DNA of 64,000 bases from an uncultured bacterium (GTDB lineage Bacteria > Cyanobacteriota > Vampirovibrionia > Gastranaerophilales > Gastranaerophilaceae), in contig CASEDF010000005.1 of the NCBI GenBank assembly GCA_949286705.1, positions 62,001-126,000 on the forward strand, written 5' to 3'. Below are positions 24,967-33,743 of the stretch, in pieces. Under the pieces are notes generated by a model. That model was not told the DNA's origin and did no database searches. It worked only from the letters and a program-made list of their open reading frames with translations. A program made the position numbers and the translations under genes. Position 1 is the first letter of the stretch. Each line of letters begins with the position of its first letter.

Positions 24967-25809
24967 ATGAATTTTATACAGGCAATATTAATGGGGATAG
25001 TACAGGGTTTGAGTGAATTTTTGCCGATTTCAAGCTCCGGGCATTTGGTTTTTACATCTAATTTTTATAAAGTTTTTAAGGGTATTGAGATAGTTCAGCA
25101 TTCAAATGAGGAAATTTTCTTTGATATCATGCTTCATTTCGGAACTTTGATTGCTGTTTTGATATTTTTCAGAAAAGAAATTGCGGATATTTTAAAAGCC
25201 TTGTGGAACGGGGTTAAGACAAAAGACTATAGTGACCGAAACGCAAAAGTCGGGCTTTACATATTATTGGGCACGGTTTTGACCGTAGCTGTTGCATATC
25301 CTCTGGAAAAAGTTGCGGAAAAGCTTGTGTATTCACCTGCTATTGTCGGAATTTTACTTATTATGACCGGTTTTGTCCTTTTTTACAGCGAATACAGATC
25401 TAAAAAAATCCCGACTAAAGCAGATGTGGATTTAAAAAGTTCGATATTTATCGCGTTAGCGCAGGGTATTGCGGCACTTCCCGGACTTTCAAGATCGGGC
25501 TGGACCATTGCAACAGGACTTTTTAACGGTTTGGACAGATTAACCGCGGCAAGATATTCATTTTTGTTGAGTATTCCGATTATTCTCGGTGCGTCTATGG
25601 TTTACCCGTTTATAAAAATAGATTTGCATGAAGCGCTTACTTATAATTGGTCTGCTATTATTGCAGGAACAATTGTTTCAGGACTCGTCGGGTATTTGTG
25701 TATAAAATATTTCCTGAAATTTGTCGCGAAATTTTCTCTTGCAATATTCGGTTATTATTGTGTTGTAGTAGGTATTTTGACGGCTGTATTTTTTACGTTT
25801 TTTGTATAA
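24967..25809 (+). CDS. uppP: Undecaprenyl-diphosphatase
   Basis: A 280-aa BacA-type membrane phosphatase recycling the C55 lipid carrier for peptidoglycan and lipopolysaccharide. The signature SEFLPISSSGHLV is at residues 16-28, and the second motif ALPGLSRSGWTIATGL is intact. About eight hydrophobic segments. It is last gene of the kdsD-kdsC-queD-uppP unit, 3 nt after queD. Confidence 0.96.
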   Translation: MNFIQAILMGIVQGLSEFLPISSSGHLVFTSNFYKVFKGIEIVQHSNEEIFFDIMLHFGTLIAVLIFFRKEIADILKALWNGVKTKDYSDRNAKVGLYILLGTVLTVAVAYPLEKVAEKLVYSPAIVGILLIMTGFVLFYSEYRSKKIPTKADVDLKSSIFIALAQGIAALPGLSRSGWTIATGLFNGLDRLTAARYSFLLSIPIILGASMVYPFIKIDLHEALTYNWSAIIAGTIVSGLVGYLCIKYFLKFVAKFSLAIFGYYCVVVGILTAVFFTFFV

Positions 25810-25860
25810 AAATATTGTAAAAAAATGTTAAATTAAAAAATAGTCATGGCAAAAAAAATT

Positions 25861-25888
25861 TTGACAGACTTTATATTATACATAATGT
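25861..25888 (+). promoter_or_regulatory. Promoter of the 25902-31162 operon
   Basis: Perfect TTGACA (25861-25866), a 16-nt spacer and TAATGT (25883-25888), ending 13 nt before the ATG at 25902. Confidence 0.6.
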
Positions 25889-25901
25889 GTGCGGAGTAAA
25901 A

Positions 25902-26930
25902 ATGATTTCACCGATAAGTAATTCAAAAATAAGCGTGAATTTCAAAAGTAATAATGCTGAAGGTAAAAAATTACCTTATGCAAAAGATACTCTGCTTGAA
26001 AACAATTTTGCCAACCGTACAAGAATAGGTTTTGATAAATTTACAAACGCGTTAACATTGTATCCGGCAAAGGGTTTGAAAGGGAGTAAAAACGCCAATT
26101 TTTATGAATTTTTGACAATGGGAACAGTGCCTTATGTGATAGGCAGTTTGATGTTGATGTCTGTATTTAACTCTGCAAATAAATTTTTTGCCCCGCTTGC
26201 AAGATCCAAAGCCGGAGCAATAGGTCGTAAAATGGCTTTAGGAGTATTGTTTTACGGGATCTTGAAATCTGCAACAAAATCATTTGTAACCTCTCCGGTA
26301 AAATGGATTACGGGTGTTGATACTGAAGTCCCTTATGCAAAAGTAAATTATGAATTACCTGATAATATTAACGATACGGATATTACAAGTATTGAATACC
26401 ATAAAGCTTATGAAAGCAAGGAATTTCCCCGATGGGATCTTTTTTATAAATCCGAAGCCCACGGTGAAACCAGAAATGAATATTATGATAAAATAGCTAA
26501 AAAGTTGGGTTACGGGGATAATTTGAATGATTCGGATCAGGAAATGAAGCCTGTCATCCGTAAAATTGCTACAAAAACTGATATGGCAAAGATATTATCA
26601 TCATATTTTTGGGCTGCCGCCGGCGTAGCGTATGCCTTCCAAACCCCTTGGGAAGATTATTTTAATGTCGCCACTTTGAAATTTTGGAAGTTTGACAAAT
26701 TTAAGCATTCGTTAAAAGTGTTTAAAGATAGCGCAATAAAGAGTGCAAAAGAATTATATCGCGGACCTAAAAACGCTGCAGGCTGGGCAAAACATGCAGG
26801 TAAGGTTATGATTGGTGCTGCGGTTTTATCGTCAATTTTAGGTGTCATCAATGCGGTTAGTGTTAAAAAACCGTCTCCGCTTAAAGCCGATGATGTGATT
26901 GATAAAGACAGAAAGTTTGTGGTGAACTAG
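25902..26930 (+). CDS. Lineage-specific membrane-associated protein, unknown function
   Basis: A 342-aa protein. ATG 25902 with CGGAGT is preferred over GTG 25887. The N-terminus (MISPISNSKISVNFKSNN) is polar with no signal peptide. Hydrophobic segments lie at about residues 75-95 (TVPYVIGSLMLMSVF), 110-125 and 300-320 (VMIGAAVLSSILGVINAV). I recognise no domain. It is followed after 1 nt by another unknown membrane protein and then a GH13 amylase, probably one operon. Confidence 0.8.
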   Translation: MISPISNSKISVNFKSNNAEGKKLPYAKDTLLENNFANRTRIGFDKFTNALTLYPAKGLKGSKNANFYEFLTMGTVPYVIGSLMLMSVFNSANKFFAPLARSKAGAIGRKMALGVLFYGILKSATKSFVTSPVKWITGVDTEVPYAKVNYELPDNINDTDITSIEYHKAYESKEFPRWDLFYKSEAHGETRNEYYDKIAKKLGYGDNLNDSDQEMKPVIRKIATKTDMAKILSSYFWAAAGVAYAFQTPWEDYFNVATLKFWKFDKFKHSLKVFKDSAIKSAKELYRGPKNAAGWAKHAGKVMIGAAVLSSILGVINAVSVKKPSPLKADDVIDKDRKFVVN

Positions 26931-26931
26931 T

Positions 26932-29442
26932 ATGCGACCAAATTTAATTCAAACATATTTGAATAATATGCCTGCGGTTCAACCGGATAAGAAAGACCGT
27001 AATCTTGATATTGAGTATGTTTTGTCAAACAGAACTTTTATAAAACCGTTACCTTCTAAAGGTCATTTGGTTAATCGCGGTATTTTGAGTGCACCTTCTA
27101 CAGTTGCTAAAAGTCTTGCTTACGATGCAAAATCTCTTGGTAAATCTCTTACCGGTAAAGCAAATGATCATGAATTAGGAAAAGTAAATGATATTGGTAT
27201 GAAAGTCGGCGGGCTTATGATAGCTGCATATTTGATGACAAGAAAACAGGCTCCGCTGGCAAAGGCAATGGAATTGGTCGGATTTGCATCATTTTTTGCT
27301 GCCATGTCTATATGGCCTAAGGTTGCGCTTCAATGGCCTGCACAATTAATACACGGCTTTAATATAAGACAAAAATATGAAGACAGCTTTGGCAGAGAAA
27401 AAATGTTCTTTCAGGATCCGCAATATTTGCCTTGGTCTTTATACAGCGATCAAAAAATAAATAAAATAGGCGATTGGATGGGTGTCCCTAAAGATATGAA
27501 CAACCGCAGGGACTTTATTCAGGAAAAAATGAAAAAAGTTGCAGTTCAAAATAATACAATGTGGATGCTGACAGCCGGATTTGCTACACCTGTTTTGAGC
27601 GCATTAATTTGTAATGCCTGCGAAAAGCCGGTCAAATCTTATCTCGGTAACTTACGCGCTAAAAAGGCTGATAATTTGCTTTCAAATGTAAGCTCAGCTT
27701 CTGCAAAATTCAAAGACTTATCTTCTGTCAGAGCTCTGGATGATATATTAACCGCAAATCGTGGTAAAGAATTGACTCCTGAACTTGTTAAAAAAATTAA
27801 GGATATTTTATCAAACGGATTTGATTCTGTTACAGCTCAGGCAGTTAGAGATGATTTGGATGATATTTTAAATCTTAATAACAAAAAATTTGTTATGAGT
27901 GATAATGTAGCTGAAAGGATTATTGAAAATACCCGTGTATTACTTGACAAAACTCTTTCTGCAGCTGAAATTGATGAATTTTTACCTGATAAAGCTGCTA
28001 TAAAAGCTATTTTAAATAAATTTAGTTCTCAAATGTCAGACGTTGATGTTAAAAAGGCTCTGGCATCTATAGGTACTGAAATCAGAAAAAATATTCAAAA
28101 ATATAATTCTGCACATTCCGATAATCCGTTAAATGAAAAACTCATTATAAATAAATTATTCAATGTGAAAAGTTCAGATAACCCGATTGCGCAGGCTTTA
28201 CATTCAAAATCTAATTCCTGCTTGACACCGGAAGTTATAAAGAACCTTAAAACAATATCAGATATTTTTACTGATTTTAAAGCGAAAAATGCGGTTTTGG
28301 ATGAATATGTTTATTTGAAATCTGCTGCCGCGCCGGAAACTGTTATTGCAAATACATGGAATGATATAACAGGAAGCTTGCCTAAATTGTTTAATATTTC
28401 GGATAAAGAAATTGCCGACACCAGATATGATAGAAAAATGGTAGGTAAACTTCTCCGTGAAAAGATTGAGAATATCGTTTCGACCGAAAATGGCGAATAT
28501 GAAAAAATTGTTCAGGCATTAAGGGATAAAATTACATTGCTTGATTCCAAAATGGAAGCTCTTAATACTTCTTCCAGCGGAAGTTATAAATCTACGGTAA
28601 ATTCTATTTTTGAACAATTACCGCAGCTTTTGGATGAAAAAGGTATAAAAATGCCTCTTACTGTTAATCGGTTAAATGGTTCGTTCGGTTCCGCTAAAAA
28701 TATTCAATTGTCTTTTGTATCCAATAGATTGCTTGGAATAAGAAGTTCTTTGTACAGATTGCTCAATACACTTGATTTTTATAAACGTATTGCGGATGCA
28801 GGTCAAATTCCTGAAGCTCATACTGCCGCACTGCATAAATTTATGCCCCGTGAGATAAAAGAAGAAGTCGTCGAAATGGCAAAAAGTTTGTCCGTGGAAG
28901 GTACTACGTCAGATTTTATAACTAAATTTTATAAAACAAGAAATCCCAAACCTAATTTGCAGGATTTGGATAACATAAAAGTTGAAGCCGGCAAAGTTAA
29001 GAACAAATATTTAGGCAAAGCTGTTGAGGGCGGAAAAGTTGATATACCTCAGGATAAGAATTTCTTTAAAGAAGTTGTTAAACTTTTATATGAAAATCAA
29101 CTTCATCCGAAAACTTCCGAATTGATTTCAAGCGGAAGTATTGCAAATGAACTTTTCGATTACAGACGTGATTTTATAAGAGAAATTGGCGATGCTGAAT
29201 ATTTCTTTAAATCTTTCCATATTGTAAACGGGCAGAATAAAAATGCAAAATCGTATAAGCAATTCCTGTTAATGGGAATGGCACCTGATCAAATGTTTAG
29301 CACAACAATGAAAGAAATGTTTAATACTAAAAAATGGCTGAAAATGTTTGGAGGTTTTGGCGCAGGTTTATTAGGCATAACTGTTCTTTCACAATTTTTC
29401 TTCGGAAAAATGAAGGCTCCGGAGGTGAAAAAGAATGATTAA
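26932..29442 (+). CDS. Large lineage-specific membrane-associated protein, unknown function
   Basis: An 836-aa protein. Hydrophobic segments are at about residues 88-130 (VGGLMIAAYLMT; LVGFASFFAAMSIW), 205-225 (MLTAGFATPVLSALICNAC) and at the C-end (FGAGLLGITVLSQFFFG). Between about 240 and 780 it is a long, helix-rich, charged region. No signal peptide and no known domain. The stop overlaps the amylase start by 8 nt, implying coupled translation. The N-terminal part loosely parallels the 25902 protein. Confidence 0.8.
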   Translation: MRPNLIQTYLNNMPAVQPDKKDRNLDIEYVLSNRTFIKPLPSKGHLVNRGILSAPSTVAKSLAYDAKSLGKSLTGKANDHELGKVNDIGMKVGGLMIAAYLMTRKQAPLAKAMELVGFASFFAAMSIWPKVALQWPAQLIHGFNIRQKYEDSFGREKMFFQDPQYLPWSLYSDQKINKIGDWMGVPKDMNNRRDFIQEKMKKVAVQNNTMWMLTAGFATPVLSALICNACEKPVKSYLGNLRAKKADNLLSNVSSASAKFKDLSSVRALDDILTANRGKELTPELVKKIKDILSNGFDSVTAQAVRDDLDDILNLNNKKFVMSDNVAERIIENTRVLLDKTLSAAEIDEFLPDKAAIKAILNKFSSQMSDVDVKKALASIGTEIRKNIQKYNSAHSDNPLNEKLIINKLFNVKSSDNPIAQALHSKSNSCLTPEVIKNLKTISDIFTDFKAKNAVLDEYVYLKSAAAPETVIANTWNDITGSLPKLFNISDKEIADTRYDRKMVGKLLREKIENIVSTENGEYEKIVQALRDKITLLDSKMEALNTSSSGSYKSTVNSIFEQLPQLLDEKGIKMPLTVNRLNGSFGSAKNIQLSFVSNRLLGIRSSLYRLLNTLDFYKRIADAGQIPEAHTAALHKFMPREIKEEVVEMAKSLSVEGTTSDFITKFYKTRNPKPNLQDLDNIKVEAGKVKNKYLGKAVEGGKVDIPQDKNFFKEVVKLLYENQLHPKTSELISSGSIANELFDYRRDFIREIGDAEYFFKSFHIVNGQNKNAKSYKQFLLMGMAPDQMFSTTMKEMFNTKKWLKMFGGFGAGLLGITVLSQFFFGKMKAPEVKKND

Positions 29443-31162
29443 TTCAACGAATTTATTAGTGCAAAAAGTTAATTCATACCAGCCGCAGCAAGTTAATACT
29501 AAACCGGCTGAATATCCTCCTATGCCTGCTTTTAAACCGGGTAATCTTCTGGAAAGATTTTTAAAATCTAAGGCAGTAATAAATGCACCGCTTGTGAATA
29601 AAATTGAGCCAAATGTTCATATTAATCAAAAACCTTATAAAAATGATTTGAGAACGCTTTTCAGAAATAATGAAGCTAAAATTCTTGCGATTTTGCCGAG
29701 AATATTTAACGCAAAAGATTTGAACGGTAATGAATATATTGACGGAAATGAACAGCACGGAACATTTTTGAATGCTATAGAAAGACTTGATGAGGTGAAG
29801 GCTCAGGGCTTTAATACATTACATCTGCTTCCTATACATCCGCCAGGATTGAAAAAAGCAATGGGAACGGCAGGTTCTGTATATTCACCGAAAGATATAC
29901 TCACTATTGATCCGACATTGATTGATCCGAATGATCCAAGAAGTGACAAGGAACAATTTAAAGCATTTATTGACGCTTGCCATCAGCGTGGTATAAGGGT
30001 TATGCTTGATTTGCCGAGTTGTGCTTCGTATGATATGTTCCTTGAAAAACCCGAACTTATGGCAAAAGAACGTGACGGACTTGCAAAAACTCCGCAAGGA
30101 TGGAATGATATCAGAATGTTTCAGCCATGGGAAGATGAAGGTAAGCGTACTTTAAATCCTAAACTTCTTGAACTTCATAAGCAATATATAGATTTTTGTG
30201 TTGATCTTGGTATTGACGGTATAAGAGCTGATGTGGCACGTGCAAAACCTGTTGAGTTTTGGGATATTATAATACCTTATTCAAGAAAACTTGATCCGGA
30301 ATTCGGGTGGCTTGCCGAAACATATACATATGAAGATGCATCTCCTCAGGCAAACATGCCGTTTGACAGACCGGAAGATTCATTACGTGCCGGTTTTGAC
30401 ATGATATACGGACAATATCATATTTTCCATGAAATGGCAACAGCAACTGAATTTATGAAATATGTTGAAGATCAACTTGAAATGTCAAATCGTCTGGATA
30501 AAGGTAAATCATTGATAGGCTCATTTGCGACTCATGATGATATTTCACCGATGTATCACGGCAAAACAGCTTATTGTAATCTTACAAGCGGACTTCAGGC
30601 AACTTTACCTATGCTAAACCCGTATATTGTTGACGGTTTCCAGTCGGGTGATTATTATGCATTCCCTTATGAAGATAAGTATAATCCGGTGACATATACT
30701 GATAACCACGAAATGACCGTTCACCACGGCAAGCTTGATTTGTTTAATTTGTCAAGAAGACCCGGCGGTAAAAATCCTGAAATCGGACAATTTTTGACTG
30801 AATGTTTTAAATTGAAAGATAAATATGCTGATATCATTAACAAAGGTTCATTTATAGAGCTTGATAAATCTGGTGATAAAAATGATCAGATTATTGCTTA
30901 TGCAAGACATTACAAAGGCAGAACACTTCTTGTTGTCGCAAATAAAAATATTGACAGATCAATTGCATGTAAAGTTAAGGTTCCTACATTAAAATCAAAT
31001 CAGGAGTTGAAAAATCTTTTGCCGTCGTATGGTAAAGAAAGTGTTGTTCAGGCTGCAGACGGTGAATTGCGCGTTGACTTGGGACCTGCAAGAATTCATG
31101 TATTTGAAGTGGATACTCCATTTATAGAAAGCTATTCAAAGAAAATTTATAAACAGCATTAA
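29435..31162 (+). CDS. GH13 alpha-amylase-family protein
   Basis: A 575-aa enzyme with an unusual Pro/Gln-rich 40-residue N-terminal extension and no signal peptide. Barrel motifs: LHLLPIHPPG after strand 2, region II GIDGIRADVARAKP (Arg and nucleophile Asp present), region III WLAETYTYE (acid Glu) and FATHDD (third Asp). The C-terminal beta domain has LLVVANKN. It probably acts on cytoplasmic alpha-glucan such as glycogen or maltodextrin. Overlap with the preceding unknown membrane gene suggests a linked role. It differs clearly from the divergent GH13-like protein at 11639. Confidence 0.85.
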   Translation: MINSTNLLVQKVNSYQPQQVNTKPAEYPPMPAFKPGNLLERFLKSKAVINAPLVNKIEPNVHINQKPYKNDLRTLFRNNEAKILAILPRIFNAKDLNGNEYIDGNEQHGTFLNAIERLDEVKAQGFNTLHLLPIHPPGLKKAMGTAGSVYSPKDILTIDPTLIDPNDPRSDKEQFKAFIDACHQRGIRVMLDLPSCASYDMFLEKPELMAKERDGLAKTPQGWNDIRMFQPWEDEGKRTLNPKLLELHKQYIDFCVDLGIDGIRADVARAKPVEFWDIIIPYSRKLDPEFGWLAETYTYEDASPQANMPFDRPEDSLRAGFDMIYGQYHIFHEMATATEFMKYVEDQLEMSNRLDKGKSLIGSFATHDDISPMYHGKTAYCNLTSGLQATLPMLNPYIVDGFQSGDYYAFPYEDKYNPVTYTDNHEMTVHHGKLDLFNLSRRPGGKNPEIGQFLTECFKLKDKYADIINKGSFIELDKSGDKNDQIIAYARHYKGRTLLVVANKNIDRSIACKVKVPTLKSNQELKNLLPSYGKESVVQAADGELRVDLGPARIHVFEVDTPFIESYSKKIYKQH

Positions 31163-31182
31163 GGCACACATTAAATAAACAG

Positions 31183-31218
31183 CAAAAAGGTGCGAGTGAA
31201 AACTTGCACCACTTTTTT
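31183..31218 (+). terminator. Terminator after the GH13 gene
   Basis: The stem GGTGCGAG / CTTGCACC (one G-T pair) with flanking A and T runs, about 25 nt after the stop. Confidence 0.85.
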
Positions 31219-31250
31219 GTCTGATATATAATTTATGTACGAGGTAAAAA

Positions 31251-31601
31251 ATGTTATTGGAATTTTTATATTCAAAAATACACAGAGCCACAGTAACGGA
31301 TGCAAATTTGAATTATGTAGGCTCTATTACTATTGATGAAACTTTATTAAAAGCAAGTAATATTAAAGTCGGACAAAAGGTTGATATTTTAGACGTAAAT
31401 AACGGCGAAAGATTTCAAACTTATGTTATAAAAGGACCTGCGGATTCCGGATGTATTTGTTTGAACGGTGCTGCTGCAAGAAAAGTTCAGCCGGGAGATA
31501 AAGTGATAATAGTTTCTTATGCTTATTTTACACCTGATGAGGCTGGTGATTTTGAGCCGACAGTTGTAATGGTTGACGAAAATAACAGGTTATTGAAATA
31601 A
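31251..31601 (+). CDS. panD: Aspartate 1-decarboxylase
   Basis: A 116-aa proenzyme making beta-alanine for pantothenate and CoA. The self-cleavage site Gly24-Ser25 in YVGSITID generates the pyruvoyl group; [22 protein letters not shown] follows as usual (shown in parts: [16 protein letters not shown]). Shine-Dalgarno GAGGT. The leader frame of the pseudopilin at 31616 starts 14 nt after its stop, so they are probably co-transcribed. Confidence 0.96.
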   Translation: MLLEFLYSKIHRATVTDANLNYVGSITIDETLLKASNIKVGQKVDILDVNNGERFQTYVIKGPADSGCICLNGAAARKVQPGDKVIIVSYAYFTPDEAGDFEPTVVMVDENNRLLK

Positions 31602-31615
31602 TAAGGAGAAAGTTG

Positions 31616-31663
31616 ATGAGAGTTAAAGTATTTTTGAGTTTCGGGGGGGGGCGACTCCTTTAA
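31616..31663 (+). other. G-run frameshift site C: 15-codon leader frame of a pseudopilin gene
   Basis: The Shine-Dalgarno AATAAGGAG precedes ATG 31616. The frame reads MRVKVFLSFGGGRLL, stop TAA 31661. Nine G (31643-31651) are codons 10-12. The pilin frame is -1; joining gives GGGATPLSRCRKGFTLAEV. A perfect hairpin CCGCAAG/CTTGCGG (31671-31693) begins 19 nt after the G-run. Without a frame change this pilin has no start codon before its signature. Confidence 0.8.
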
Positions 31664-32364
31664 GTAGATGCCGCAAGGGTTTTACGCTTGCGGAAGTATT
31701 AATCACACTTGGAATAATCGGCATTGTTGCGGCAATGACAATTCCTACATTAATTACAAAATATCAGACAAAAGCGCTGGAAACCGGATTTAAAAAATCA
31801 TATTCAATGCTTATGCAGTCAATTGTTCCTGTACAAAATGAGTTTTATGGTTCAATGACCACAGGCAGCAGTATTAGAGAAACTGATTTTTACAATGCTC
31901 TGTGGCAGAGGTATAAAGTTATAAGCAGCGATGTAAATGGTTATGACACTTGGAAAAAACTTAACTATCAAGATAACAAAGGTAATTTTTTGTTAAAAGA
32001 TTATGCGGGTAACTCAATTAACTATCCCGGATGTGCTCAGTTACCAACGCAAATTTTAGCGGATGGAAGTGCTGTTGGCGGAATGTATAATTGTTACTCT
32101 AACTGGATTGTATTTGATGTAAACGGTTCAGGCGGTCCAAATGCCTTAGGCCATGATATCTTTTATTTTGGATTGGATAATAATACCCGAAAGCTTATAC
32201 CATTAGGTGAAGGTGCATATAGTTATTGGAATTATAAAGATTATAGCAACTTTTGTTCAAAAAATTCTACAAACGCACAAAACGGAGTTGGCTGTACATA
32301 TTGGGCATTGAAAAATGTATGTCCTGATGATCAGACTAAAAAATACTGGGAATGTCTGCCTTAA
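31616..32364 (+). CDS. Type IV pseudopilin requiring a -1 frameshift
   Basis: The body in the -1 frame reads RKG|FTLAEVLITLGIIGIVAAM, with Gly at -1 and Glu at +5, then about 225 residues closely similar to the 21934 pseudopilin (KSYSMLMQ, DGSAVGGMYNC, NGVGCTYWALKNVCPDD). The first ATG in the pilin frame (31735) is after the cleavage signature, so a product from it would lack the export signal. The frame is otherwise intact to the stop, so decay is not evident. It is probably co-transcribed with panD. The stop overlaps the convergent glcD stop in a TTAA tetramer. Confidence 0.8.
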
Positions 32365-33743
32365 AATATTTTGTAAGGATTCAAAATATTATTCGGATCA
32401 AATATTTTTTTGATTTCGCGCATGTAATTCAATGCTGTTGTATTAACCACTTTCGAAATATGTGCGCGTTTTTCTCTGCCTATGCCGTGCTCGCCTGAGA
32501 GAGTCCCGCCGAGTTTTATTGTCAAATCATAGATTTCGCTTTTAGCAAGTTTATAATTTTTGTATTCCTCTTTATCATTAAAGTCAAGCGGAATTTGCGG
32601 GTGCACGCTGCCGTCGCCGACATGTCCCACCATGCATACTGTTAATTTATACTTATTGCAAATTTCTTGAATACCTTTTACAAGCTGCGGAAGATTTTCT
32701 CTCGGGACTATAACATCATCGGTTGTTATATTGGGTTTTAATTTTGCACAGGCTCCCATTGAAGATCTTCGTGCCTGCCAGATTTTGCGAGCTTCATCAT
32801 CTGTCGATGAATATTGTATTGCGGAGGCGTTCGAGTGCCTCAAAACTTTTGTTATTGTGTCTTTTTGTTCTTCAATTGAGCTTTTGTATCCGTCAATTTC
32901 GATTATTAAAGCTGCTTCTTTATCCGTTAAAAGCCCTACGGGATAAAATTGTTCAACGGTTCGGAGTGCATTTTTATCCATAAAGTCAATTGTGGCAGGT
33001 GCTATCTGCTGTTCAATAACTGATGTAACCGCGTTTGCGGCATCTGTTAAGTCATCAAAATATGCCATTATCACTTTTGAGCATTGCGGTTTTGGTATCA
33101 ATTTTAAAGTGGCTTCGACAACGATGCCTAAAGTACCCTCGGAACCTATAAAAAGACTGCCTAAATTGTACCCTGTTGCATTTTTTATAGTATTTGACCC
33201 CGTTCTTAAAAGTTCTCCTTGAGCTGTTACAACAAGCATATCAATTACATAATCTTTTGTTGAACCGTATTTAAATGTTCTTGCTCCGGCGGAATTCTGG
33301 GCAATGCTTCCGCCGATTGTTGATACTGCAAGGTTTGAAGGATCAGGCGGATAAAAAAGTCCTAATTTTTCAACTTCGTTTTGCAATACGCCTACTATCA
33401 CACCCGGTTGAACCCTTGCTGTCATATTCTCGCGGTTTATTTCAAGAATTTTATTCATCTTGGAAAAATTCAAGATGATTCCGCCGTGTTCCGCAACGCA
33501 GGCTCCGACAGTATTTGTTCCGGCGCCTCTGCAAATTACCGGTAATTTATATTTATTTGCAATTTTGATAATATTTTGAACGTGTTCGATATTTTCGGCA
33601 AAAACCACAACATCGGGAAGATGCGTGTGTCCCGATGTGTTTGAAGCATCTTGAGAATATGCGTATCTTTCTTCAATTTCCGTCAATACGTTTTTTGAAG
33701 TTAATGTTTTTTGTAAATCAGATATTGCTTTATTCATCAACAT
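32361..33743 (-). CDS. FAD-linked oxidase, glycolate/lactate oxidase GlcD-like
   Basis: A 460-aa flavoprotein of the VAO/PCMH family. FAD-binding motifs: VICRGAGTNTVGAC, PPDPSNLAVSTIGGSIAQNSAG (parts: PPDPSN; STIGGSIAQNSAGA) and GSEGTLGIV. C-terminal HVGDGSVHPQI and GGTLSGEHGIGREK carry the family's His residues. It probably oxidises a 2-hydroxyacid (glycolate or D-lactate). No GlcE/F partner is adjacent. It starts 14 nt inside the 3' end of the coiled-coil gene, so the two are co-transcribed. Confidence 0.9.
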   Translation of the reverse strand: MLMNKAISDLQKTLTSKNVLTEIEERYAYSQDASNTSGHTHLPDVVVFAENIEHVQNIIKIANKYKLPVICRGAGTNTVGACVAEHGGIILNFSKMNKILEINRENMTARVQPGVIVGVLQNEVEKLGLFYPPDPSNLAVSTIGGSIAQNSAGARTFKYGSTKDYVIDMLVVTAQGELLRTGSNTIKNATGYNLGSLFIGSEGTLGIVVEATLKLIPKPQCSKVIMAYFDDLTDAANAVTSVIEQQIAPATIDFMDKNALRTVEQFYPVGLLTDKEAALIIEIDGYKSSIEEQKDTITKVLRHSNASAIQYSSTDDEARKIWQARRSSMGACAKLKPNITTDDVIVPRENLPQLVKGIQEICNKYKLTVCMVGHVGDGSVHPQIPLDFNDKEEYKNYKLAKSEIYDLTIKLGGTLSGEHGIGREKRAHISKVVNTTALNYMREIKKIFDPNNILNPYKIF

